From Phycisphaerales bacterium (GTDB lineage Bacteria; Planctomycetota; Phycisphaerae; Tepidisphaerales; Tepidisphaeraceae), in assembly GCA_028288775.1 (NCBI GenBank), contig JAQGHP010000510.1, positions 1-6,960 on the forward strand: DNA of 6,960 nucleotides, given 5' to 3'. Numbering within the stretch: position 1 is the first letter of the stretch; each line of letters starts with the position of its first letter. This document shows positions 1-6,866 of this stretch, piece by piece. The notes beneath the pieces were generated by a model. The model worked only from the letters and a program-made list of their open reading frames with translations. It was not told the DNA's origin and searched no databases. A program made the position numbers and the translations under genes.

Positions 1-2
1 CA

Positions 3-2030
3 CCGCGGCCGCCCGATTCGATCCACGTGGGCGTGAACGCCATCGCCGACCCGCGGACCAACACGGTTGCCGTCACTGCGCCGCCGGATTCGATGAAGGT
101 GGTCGAGCAGATCATCCACGAGATGGAAACCGACCCGTCCACCGCGTTCGACATCCAGTCGTTTTCCTTGAAGTTCGCGGACGCGACCGCCACCGCGAAG
201 CTGCTCGCCTCGCTCTTCCAGCCCGACCCCGCCCAGGCGGCGGCGGGCGCGAAGGCCACCGGGCACGAGTCGGCCATTAAGGCCAAGGTAGTCGCCGCCT
301 CGGATGACCGCACCAACACCGTCGTCGTCACCGCGCCCGCCGAGACGCTGAAGATTATCGAAGCCGTGGTGAAGATGCTCGACGCCAACCCGATCTCGGG
401 CGCGGAGATCCAGGTGTTTCAACTGATCAACGCGGATGCCTCGACGGCGGCAAAGCTGCTGCAATCCACCTTTCAGCCCGCGGTGTTGCAGACCAGCGCC
501 GCATCGGCGACCAAGCCGCCCGGCACGGTTGACGCTATCCGCCGCCTTGGGTGGGTCAGCGCAACATCCGACGACCGGACCAACACCCTCATCGTCACCG
601 CGCCGCAGGAAGTCATGCGCGTGGTGACGGGCATCGTGAAGCAGCTCGATTCCAACCCCGTTTCCCAGCAGACTTTCTTCATCTACCGCCTGCGCAACGG
701 GCAGGCGCAGAACCTGGAAGCGGTGCTCAACAACCTGTTCAGCAGCGGCCAATCCAGCAGCGCGAGCGCCTCGGCGCGTCCGGGGGCGGGCCAGCAGACA
801 GGGGCGCAGGGTTCGGCCTTCAGCAGCCGCGGATTGTCCGGAAGTTCGGGCCTCACTGCGTCGGGTGGCACAGGCATCGGCGCACGCCGGGGAACCAGCG
901 GCGGATTGTCGGGCGTTGCCTCGGGCGTCGTCCCGCCCATTTCGCCCGGCGCCGCGCGGGCGGCCTCGGAGATGTCGGGGCAGGTGTACGTCGTGGCCGA
1001 CGTTGACACCAATTCGTTGCTCGTCACCACGGCCACGCGTTACCAGACCCAGGTGCGTGCGATCCTCAGCGAGCTCGACCGGCCGGTGCCGCAGGTGCTT
1101 ATCAAGGTGCTGGTGGCGGAAGTGAGCCACGATGATACCGCCGACTGGGGCGTGGACTTCTCCGTGCTCAATCGCCGGGCCAACGGAAAGGGCGAGACCG
1201 GGTCCACGATTTTGGGCAACGCGGCATCCGCCAACGCCAACGGCGGGCTGGTCGTCAGCATGCTGGAGACCAACGTGAACGCCACGCTTCACGCCCTCGC
1301 CACCGCCGGCAAGCTCGACGTGCTCTCCCGCCCCTACATCCTCGCCAGCGACAACCAGCTCGCCAGCATCACCGTCGGGCAGGAGGTCCCCTTCATCACC
1401 GACACGCGGCTCACCGATACCGGCCAGACCATCAACACCATTCAGTACCAGGACGTCGGGATCATTCTGAACGTCACGCCGCACATTAATCCCGAGGGCC
1501 TGGTCATCCTGGACGTCGCCCCGGAGATCAGCCAGTTGGCCGACACGACTGTGCCGATTAGCGCCGGGGTGGATGCGCCGGTGATCAACAAGCGATCGGC
1601 GCAGAGCCGCGTGGGGATCATCAACGGGCAGACGATCGTCATCGGCGGTTTGATGGAAGACCGCAAGACCACGAGCGTAAGCAAGGTTCCGATCCTGGGC
1701 GACATCCCGCTGCTGGGTGAGCTGTTCAAACGCACACAGGTGTCCAAGAGCAAGACCGAACTGCTGATCTTCCTCACGCCCCACGTGGCCCAGCAGCCCG
1801 AGACGCTCAAGCCCATGTCGCAGGACGAGATGAACGGCACAAAGCTCACGCCCAATGCCGTGGAGCCCGGCACCTTCGACGACCATCTCAAAGGAATGAA
1901 CCGCGGCAACGTCCCCGAAACCCGCCCCGCCCCCCCGGCAACGCAGCCGTTCCTCGAGCTCGCCCCTCCGGCCACCCAACCCTCCGCCAACTTCGGCCCC
2001 ACAACCATCGGGCCAATCCGGCTCCCTTAA
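3..2030 (+). CDS. GspD-family outer-membrane secretin, 5'-truncated by window edge
   Basis: This is the C-terminal part of a secretin, which forms the multimeric outer-membrane channel of type II secretion or type IV pilus-like systems. The frame is open from base 3, so the GTG at 27 is probably not the start; residues below count from it. Four N-domain ends are visible as D-x-R/D-T-N-x-x-x-V-T motifs near residues 8-18, 93-103, 182-192 and 326-335, so the ring stack is at least four domains deep. The last N domain is split by a Ser/Gly-rich stretch at about 240-315. The secretin core runs from about 352 to 588. It includes VPFITDT (454-460), the DVGIILNVTP strand (476-485) and the closing signature VPILGDIPLLGELFKRT (554-570) followed by TELLIFLTPHVA (577-588). 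The tail (590-667) is Pro-rich, repeats APPATQP, and shows no recognisable pilotin-binding domain. GspD fits better than PilQ because of the N-domain number, but the partner genes are not visible. Confidence 0.93.
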   Translation, partial: PRPPDSIHVGVNAIADPRTNTVAVTAPPDSMKVVEQIIHEMETDPSTAFDIQSFSLKFADATATAKLLASLFQPDPAQAAAGAKATGHESAIKAKVVAASDDRTNTVVVTAPAETLKIIEAVVKMLDANPISGAEIQVFQLINADASTAAKLLQSTFQPAVLQTSAASATKPPGTVDAIRRLGWVSATSDDRTNTLIVTAPQEVMRVVTGIVKQLDSNPVSQQTFFIYRLRNGQAQNLEAVLNNLFSSGQSSSASASARPGAGQQTGAQGSAFSSRGLSGSSGLTASGGTGIGARRGTSGGLSGVASGVVPPISPGAARAASEMSGQVYVVADVDTNSLLVTTATRYQTQVRAILSELDRPVPQVLIKVLVAEVSHDDTADWGVDFSVLNRRANGKGETGSTILGNAASANANGGLVVSMLETNVNATLHALATAGKLDVLSRPYILASDNQLASITVGQEVPFITDTRLTDTGQTINTIQYQDVGIILNVTPHINPEGLVILDVAPEISQLADTTVPISAGVDAPVINKRSAQSRVGIINGQTIVIGGLMEDRKTTSVSKVPILGDIPLLGELFKRTQVSKSKTELLIFLTPHVAQQPETLKPMSQDEMNGTKLTPNAVEPGTFDDHLKGMNRGNVPETRPAPPATQPFLELAPPATQPSANFGPTTIGPIRLP

Positions 2031-2164
2031 GCAAAGGAGCCGCAAGTCGGGAAAGGGCGCGGATGCGATACTCCGCCGCGACGGGCGGACGCAAGCCACA
2101 AAGAGAGGCATGCGGCGAGGATAACCCGGCCCGGACGTCACCTTTAGTTTGGCCTAAATACTGA

Positions 2165-2254
2165 GCGCCAAGACCATCAAGGAGCAAAGGACGCTAAGCA
2201 AGAAAATTCTCAAATTCTTCCTTAGCGTTCTTGGCTCCTTGGCGGCCTTGGCGC
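2165..2254. repeat. Imperfect inverted repeat with 40-nt arms, CTTGGCG-type units
   Basis: The arms 2165-2204 and 2215-2254 are complementary at 34 of 40 positions, plus two G-U pairs, around a 10-nt A/T-rich loop. The right arm is itself made of 8-9 nt units related to CTTGGCG: CTTAGCGTT, CTTGGCTC, CTTGGCGGC and CTTGGCGC. The element starts 134 bases after the secretin stop and has no long T-run, so it is not a standard terminator. An RNA copy would fold into one long stem. It could be a dispersed palindromic repeat, an mRNA stabiliser or a transcription end point; the sequence alone does not decide. Confidence 0.8.
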
Positions 2255-2398
2255 ATGTCTTCATCTTCCCGTCAGGAACCGTGAAAATCGCGAACGGCAC
2301 TTCGGGGCGCACCAACTTCCGGTTCTTCTTCGCGGCTGACGTCGCGCCCCCGCGGTTTTCCGCGTCGCGGTCCCCACACGGCCAACTTTTCAGATTCT

Positions 2399-2426
2399 TT
2401 GCAACTGATCGATCAACACCGATAAC
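2399..2426 (+). promoter_or_regulatory. Weak sigma70-like promoter candidate for the first ABC gene
   Basis: TTGCAA (2399-2404) and GATAAC (2421-2426) are separated by 16 bases, and each matches four of six consensus positions. The spacing and the distance to the GTG at 2500 suit a promoter. However, a match this weak arises easily by chance, and the -10 hexamer overlaps the duplicated motif. Confidence 0.2.
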
Positions 2427-2499
2427 CGGCCCGGACCACATTGCCGTGCCCGGGGGTTTTGGTTAGCGTAGCCCGCTTTCAAATGGCGGCCCGAATACC

Positions 2500-4590
2500 G
2501 TGTCGAGCACAAGAGCCGGTCCCCCTCAATCTCAAGACCCTCCCGCCTCAGCCTCGGCGACCGCTTCGCCGGACGTGGGCCTCGCGCCTTCTCTCCGCGC
2601 TACGCTTGCCGGGGCCATCCCCTCGGCCGATCAGGTGGGCAATGGCTTCCTGCTGCGCTGGATGTTCCGCTTCCTGAAGCCGGTGAAATGGATCGTCTTT
2701 TTCAACTGCCTTTACATCGCGCTGTGGGTCGGCGCCGAGGCGCTGACAACCAAACAGACCGCCCGCGTGGTCAACGAAATCCAGGATTTTGGAACCAGCG
2801 CGCGCGTCGCGAACGGGCCGGGGTTCTGGCATTGGATGACGCCTTCGGGCTTTAGTCTCCGCGCGGTTCTCGCGGGCTTGTGCGGGCGGCAGGTGGATTT
2901 TCGGTTTCAGATCATCGGGCTGATGCTCGTCGTCGTCGCGTATGTCAGCTTCCGCTATCTGCGGGTGGTGTCGGGCGCGAAGATGAGCATGAACATGGTC
3001 TACTACATCCGCGAGGCGGTGTACGACAAGCTCCAGCGCGTCGGCTTCGGGTTCCACGACGCGGTCTCCTCGGGACAGCTCATCAACCGGGCGCTGAGCG
3101 ATTTGCAGAACGTCCGCGCGTTCGTCGAGACGGCCGTCAATCAGTCGCTGGAGATCGGGCTGACGGTCGGGGCCTACATCTTTTTGCTCATCACTGTTTC
3201 CAAGTCGATCGCGCTGCTGTCGCTGGTGCCGCTGCCGCTGTGGACGTACTACATCCTCCGGTTCAGCAAGACGGTGCAGCCCGCCGCCAAGGCCGTCATG
3301 GAGGCGGAGGACAAGAACGTCTCGATCCTCACGGAGAACATCGCGGGCGTACACGTCGTCAAGGCATTCGCCAGCGAGCGGCAGGAGGTGGAGAAGTACA
3401 ACACCAACTGCGACCTGTTCCTCACCCGCGTGCTCAAGCGCATCCGGCTGTTCGCCGACTTCACGCCCGTCATCCGCATGATCGCCATGGGCTCCAACCT
3501 GTCGCTGTTCCTCGTGGCCGGGCTGCTGATGGTCAACGGCCACTTCCTGGCCGGCGACTTCATGATCCTCGGGCAGGCGATGGGGGCGATCCTCACGCGG
3601 CTTCAGGCCGTCGCGACGATCAACGAGCAGTACCAGAACGCGATCGTCTCGGGTCGGCGGCTGTATGAAGTGCTCTACGCCCGATCGACCGTGCCCGAGA
3701 AGCAGGGCGGACACGCGCTCCCGCCCGGGCGCGGGGCGGTGAAATTTGAGAACGTCCTTTTCGGCTACGACCCGCTCAAGCCCGTGCTGCGCGACATCAG
3801 CTTCGAGGTGCCAGGCGGGAGCATCGTCGCGATCGTCGGGCCCACCGGCGCGGGCAAGAGCACGCTCGTGAACCTCATCGCCCGCTTCTACGATCCGCAG
3901 CAGGGCAAAATATCCATCGACGGCGTCGATTTGCGCGATGCGTCGCTGGCGAGCCTGCGCACGCAGGTGTCATTCGTCTTCCAGGAGACGTATCTCTTCA
4001 GCGACACCGTCTCCGGGAACATCGCCTACGGCCGGCCGCACATCAGCGAGGGGGATGTGGAGGCCGCGGCCCGGCTTGCGCAGGCGCACGAGTTCATCGA
4101 CGCCCTGCCCGAACGCTACCAGACGATCCTGGGCGAGCGCGGCTCCTCCCTGTCGGGCGGGCAGCGCCAGCGGCTGGCGATCGCACGGGCGATCCTCACC
4201 AACCCGCGCGTGCTGATCCTCGACGACGCTACCGCCGCGGTGGACCCGGAGACCGAGGACCTGATCCGCCGGGGGATGCGGGTGGTGATGCAGGGGAGGA
4301 CGACGTTCATCATCGCCCACCGCATCAGCACGGTGAAGCGGGCGGACGTGGTGCTGGTGGTGGAGAATGGCCGGATCACGCAGATCGGCACACACGCCGA
4401 GTTGATGGCGCGGGACGGGCATTACCAGGAAATCGCCGCCGTACAGTTGTACGGCGACGACGGCCGCGACCCCGAAGTCACGGCGGAAGAAGAAAGCGAG
4501 CATCCGTCGCACATGCATCGCCTCCGCGACGCGAACATGGCCAAGGTCGAAGTCCCCCACGCGCCGATGGAAAACGCGGAGAGCGCGTGA
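2500..4590 (+). CDS. ABC exporter half-transporter, permease-ATPase, degenerate-site subunit
   Basis: This is a type IV ABC exporter half-unit of 696 residues. It probably pairs with the product at 4811-6700 in the inner membrane to export an unknown substrate. An elbow helix at about 50-62 precedes six predicted membrane helices, near 63-80, 136-153, 217-235, 236-256, 322-345 and 350-368. The ATPase domain covers about 414-648: A-loop Tyr423, Walker A GPTGAGKST (447-455), Q-loop Gln495, signature LSGGQ (551-555), Walker B VLILDD (571-576), switch His607. The catalytic Glu after Walker B is Asp576, and the D-loop reads TAAVD, as in MdlA/YheI-like subunits. A loop of about 50 residues follows helix 1, and an acidic, His/Met-containing tail (650-696) is extra. 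The start is uncertain. GTG 2500 follows an in-frame TAG at 2464 and has no good ribosome-binding site. GTG 2575 is possible; ATG 2662 would cut the elbow helix. Confidence 0.93.
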   Translation: MSSTRAGPPQSQDPPASASATASPDVGLAPSLRATLAGAIPSADQVGNGFLLRWMFRFLKPVKWIVFFNCLYIALWVGAEALTTKQTARVVNEIQDFGTSARVANGPGFWHWMTPSGFSLRAVLAGLCGRQVDFRFQIIGLMLVVVAYVSFRYLRVVSGAKMSMNMVYYIREAVYDKLQRVGFGFHDAVSSGQLINRALSDLQNVRAFVETAVNQSLEIGLTVGAYIFLLITVSKSIALLSLVPLPLWTYYILRFSKTVQPAAKAVMEAEDKNVSILTENIAGVHVVKAFASERQEVEKYNTNCDLFLTRVLKRIRLFADFTPVIRMIAMGSNLSLFLVAGLLMVNGHFLAGDFMILGQAMGAILTRLQAVATINEQYQNAIVSGRRLYEVLYARSTVPEKQGGHALPPGRGAVKFENVLFGYDPLKPVLRDISFEVPGGSIVAIVGPTGAGKSTLVNLIARFYDPQQGKISIDGVDLRDASLASLRTQVSFVFQETYLFSDTVSGNIAYGRPHISEGDVEAAARLAQAHEFIDALPERYQTILGERGSSLSGGQRQRLAIARAILTNPRVLILDDATAAVDPETEDLIRRGMRVVMQGRTTFIIAHRISTVKRADVVLVVENGRITQIGTHAELMARDGHYQEIAAVQLYGDDGRDPEVTAEEESEHPSHMHRLRDANMAKVEVPHAPMENAESA

Positions 4591-4595
4591 GAGTG

Positions 4596-4774
4596 TAAAT
4601 CCGAAATCCGAATCCCCGAAACCCGAATCAAATCCGAATGACGAATGACGAAATCCGAAACGGAGACTTGGGTCGGCTAACGACTCTGACGGCCTTATCC
4701 ATCGCGGGCAGTGGGCATTCGGATTTCGGGCTTCGGACTTGATTCGGATTTCGGGGATTCGGATTTCGGAATTA
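4596..4774. repeat. Long inverted repeat of TCCGAAA-type units between the ABC genes
   Basis: The arms 4601-4638 and 4732-4769 are complementary at 36 of 38 positions, and the match extends to 4596 and 4774 with one more mismatch. Each arm is a run of degenerate CCGAAAT/CCGAATC units. The left side also has two TGACGAA heptads (4639-4652). An inner 11-nt pair (4649-4659 with 4718-4728) narrows the loop to 58 bases of unrelated sequence. The element begins five bases after the first ABC stop and ends 36 bases before the next start. From general knowledge, repeats of this wording are common in planctomycete genomes. It may end or slow transcription between the two partner genes; that is inference. 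Confidence 0.85.
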
Positions 4775-4801
4775 TCCGTCCTTCGCGGATCGACTTGAAG
4801 T

Positions 4802-4805
4802 GGAG
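4802..4805 (+). promoter_or_regulatory. Ribosome-binding site supporting GTG 4811
   Basis: GGAG lies five bases before GTG 4811. This modest Shine-Dalgarno match favours that codon over the in-frame ATG at 4871, residue 21, which has no comparable sequence upstream. Confidence 0.5.
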
Positions 4806-4810
4806 CAACT

Positions 4811-6700
4811 GTGACCGTCGCCTCGTTTATCCGTAGAAAGAAAGCTCCCGACCCTCACGTCCGGCTGCCCATGCCGCCGGCGATTGCGGACGATGAGGAG
4901 CAGCGCTACCGGCCCATCGACCGGGTGCTGCTCAAGCGCGTGCTCGGCCTGCTCGCGCCTTTCAAAGGGCAGTACACGCTGGGGGTTTTTCTGGGCGTCT
5001 GCATGACCATCCTGGACATGCTCTCGCCAAAGTTCATGCAATGGATGATCGACTACGGGGTCGGCTACCAGAAAGGCGCGCTGCCGGGCCATCCCACCCA
5101 CGCGGGCGCGACGCGCCACGTCCTGATGATTATCGGCACCTGGGCCCTGTGCATCGGCGGGGCCATCGTCTTTCAGCGCTTCACCATCCTTGTCATGACC
5201 GCGGCGGGGGAGCGCGTGCAGTTCTCCCTGCGCCGCCGGCTCTTCGGGCATCTCCAGCGCCTGTCGATGAGCTACTACGACAAGACCAAGCTCGGCCGCA
5301 TCATCAGCCGCTGTACCAGCGACGTGAACAGCCTCCGCGAAATCAACGTCTGGGGCCTGCACGTCATCTGTTCGAACCTGCTGATGATGCTGATCGCCGC
5401 GGTGATGCTGGCGACGACGACCGACTGGCGGCTGTTCGTCTCCGTCGCTTGGCTGGGGGGCGTGCTCGTCTTCGCCAATCGGGTCTACCTGCGCAAGGCG
5501 GCGTCGATGTGGCAGACGGTGCGCGAGGGGTGGACACGTGTTAGCACGAACATGGCCGAGAACATCACCGGCATGCGCGTGGTCACCGCGTTCAACCGGC
5601 AGATGCCCAACCTGGGGGTCTTCAACCGTCTCCAGCAAAACAACACGGACAACAACGTCACCATGTCGCGCGTCAATGGCGTCTACCAGCCGGTGCTCGA
5701 CCTCGTCCGCTTCGTCGGGAAAATCATCATCCTCACCTACGGCGGCTACCTGATCGTCAGCGGCCGCTTCCCGCCGGGCAAGGGCGTGGGGGCGGTCGTT
5801 GCGGCGTCGCTGTATTGGGACTGGTTCATGAACCCGATCACGACGTTCGGCCAGTGGTACAACATGCTCATGCAGGCGATGGCCGGGGCCGAGCGCGTCT
5901 TCTCGCTGCTCGATTTGCAGCCGGAGGTGCAGGACGAGGCGGAGGCGAAGCCGCTCCCGCGGATCGTGGGGAATGTGACCTTCGAGCACGTGACCTTCGG
6001 CTACGCGCCCGGGCGTCCGGTATTGCATGATGTGAACTTCGAGGCCCGGCCGGGGCAAACGATCGCGCTGGTCGGCGCGACGGGGAGCGGGAAGAGCAGC
6101 ATCATTTCGCTCATCGCCCGGTTCTATCAGCCGCAGGAGGGAAGGGTGCTGGTGGACGGGCAGGACATCCGCACCGTCACGTGCGATTCGCTGCACCGGC
6201 AGATGGGGCTCGTGCTGCAGGTGAATTATCTGTTCACCGGCACGGTGATCGAAAATATCCGCTACGCCCGCGCCGGCGCGAGCGACGAGGAAGTACAGGC
6301 CGCGGCCCGTGCGATCGGCGCGCATGACATGATCCTCACGCTCAAGGACGGCTACCAGACCGACGTCGGCGAGCGCGGCGCGAACATGTCGCTGGGCCAG
6401 CGGCAGCTCATCTGCTTCGCCCGCGCGTTCCTCGCCGACCCGCGGATCTTCATGCTCGACGAGGCCACCAGCGCCGTGGACACCGCCACCGAGCTCATGG
6501 TGCAGAACTCGCTGGAAAAGCTGCTCGCCGGCCGCACGACCTTCATCGTCGCCCACCGCCTGAGCACGATCATGCGCGCCGACTGCATTTTGGTGATCGA
6601 CCAGGGCCGCGTCATCGAACGCGGCACCCACCGGGAACTACTGGCCAAGGGCGGGAAATACGCCCATTTGTACGAGCAGTTTGTTCGGCATGTCGAGTAA
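4811..6700 (+). CDS. ABC exporter half-transporter, permease-ATPase, catalytic-Glu subunit
   Basis: This is the second half-exporter, 629 residues, close to the usual size. After a charged start and an elbow helix (about 37-53), six predicted membrane helices lie near 54-72, 103-128, 183-201, 205-223, 300-317 and 327-345. The ATPase domain covers about 388-622: A-loop Tyr398, Walker A GATGSGKSS (422-430), Q-loop Gln470, x-loop GERG (520-523), Walker B IFMLDE (546-551) with the catalytic Glu551, D-loop SAVD and switch His582. The signature is MSLGQ (526-530) instead of LSGGQ, followed by RQLICFARA, the wording seen in MdlB/YheH-type partners. That defect matches the Asp-for-Glu change in the upstream subunit: paired head to tail, they give one intact and one degenerate ATP site. 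Co-orientation supports a heterodimer, despite the 220-base spacer with its palindrome. Substrate unknown: drugs, lipids and peptides are all possible. Confidence 0.95.
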   Translation: MTVASFIRRKKAPDPHVRLPMPPAIADDEEQRYRPIDRVLLKRVLGLLAPFKGQYTLGVFLGVCMTILDMLSPKFMQWMIDYGVGYQKGALPGHPTHAGATRHVLMIIGTWALCIGGAIVFQRFTILVMTAAGERVQFSLRRRLFGHLQRLSMSYYDKTKLGRIISRCTSDVNSLREINVWGLHVICSNLLMMLIAAVMLATTTDWRLFVSVAWLGGVLVFANRVYLRKAASMWQTVREGWTRVSTNMAENITGMRVVTAFNRQMPNLGVFNRLQQNNTDNNVTMSRVNGVYQPVLDLVRFVGKIIILTYGGYLIVSGRFPPGKGVGAVVAASLYWDWFMNPITTFGQWYNMLMQAMAGAERVFSLLDLQPEVQDEAEAKPLPRIVGNVTFEHVTFGYAPGRPVLHDVNFEARPGQTIALVGATGSGKSSIISLIARFYQPQEGRVLVDGQDIRTVTCDSLHRQMGLVLQVNYLFTGTVIENIRYARAGASDEEVQAAARAIGAHDMILTLKDGYQTDVGERGANMSLGQRQLICFARAFLADPRIFMLDEATSAVDTATELMVQNSLEKLLAGRTTFIVAHRLSTIMRADCILVIDQGRVIERGTHRELLAKGGKYAHLYEQFVRHVE

Positions 6701-6760
6701 AATTGTCAGTTGTCAGTTGCCAGAGGATCTGTGGTTTCCATGCGCGTATGCGAACACGCG

Positions 6761-6814
6761 CTTGTGGTGCAGCCTTTCAGGCTGCATTTGCAGGCTGAAA
6801 GCCTGCACCACAAG
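6761..6814. repeat. Nested palindrome: a 26-nt-arm hairpin made of two smaller hairpins
   Basis: The arms 6761-6786 and 6789-6814 pair at 24 of 26 positions around a TT loop. Each arm is also a perfect hairpin with an 8-bp stem and a 3-nt loop: 6768-6775 with 6779-6786, and 6789-6796 with 6800-6807. The only two mismatches in the long stem (6773/6802 and 6781/6794) amount to one base pair flipped between the two small stems. It may act as a transcription end for the exporter gene, although there is no T-run, or be a dispersed palindromic repeat. Confidence 0.85.
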
Positions 6815-6850
6815 TTATGGAGAATTCGATTTTCCCATTTGCTCCCACCC

Positions 6851-6866
6851 AGCCGCCGCGGCGGCT
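6851..6866. repeat. 16-bp perfect palindrome AGCCGCCGCGGCGGCT
   Basis: The sequence is its own reverse complement over all 16 bases, with no spacer. It lies inside the segment bounded by the inverted heptads. A protein-binding site for a dimer or a dispersed genome motif are both possible; nothing here distinguishes them. Confidence 0.6.

Larger units (their letters stand above)
2120..2436. repeat. Duplicated motif GATAAC(C)CGGCCCGGAC flanking the inverted repeat
   Basis: A 17-nt copy occurs at 2120-2136 and a 16-nt copy, lacking one C, at 2421-2436, in the same orientation. They lie either side of the 2165-2254 palindrome, and the second is 64 bases before the proposed ABC start. They could be paired regulator sites, shared promoter-like sequence, or remnants of a duplication. 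The span given covers both copies and what lies between them. Confidence 0.5.
2031..2499. other. Non-coding spacer between secretin and first ABC gene
   Basis: No convincing gene lies in these 469 bases. Open frames here on both strands run through an inverted repeat and have no domain or ribosome-binding site. The contents I can support are the 2165-2254 inverted repeat, a motif duplicated at 2120-2136 and 2421-2436, and weak hairpin and promoter-like signals just before the ABC gene. The length of the spacer suggests the secretin and the exporter genes are separate transcription units, which is an inference. Confidence 0.7.

Noticed and set aside
2154..2441. 95-codon - strand frame with a hydrophobic end
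   Set aside because: It runs straight through the 2165-2254 palindrome, whose repeat units create the hydrophobic C-terminus. No ribosome-binding site or domain is visible.
2239..2466. 75-codon + strand frame before the first ABC gene
   Set aside because: It begins inside the right arm of the palindrome, and its product shows no recognisable feature.
2548..3714. 388-codon open frame on the - strand
   Set aside because: Antisense to the first ABC gene; charged low-complexity product with no domain.
4596..4774. Possible CRISPR array
   Set aside because: The units are 6-9 nt, contiguous and mirrored, with no regular spacers of 30-40 nt.
4772..6631. 619-codon open frame on the - strand
   Set aside because: It lies fully antisense to the second ABC gene, which has all the family motifs. 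Its Arg/His/Asp-rich product is typical of an antisense frame in G+C-rich DNA.
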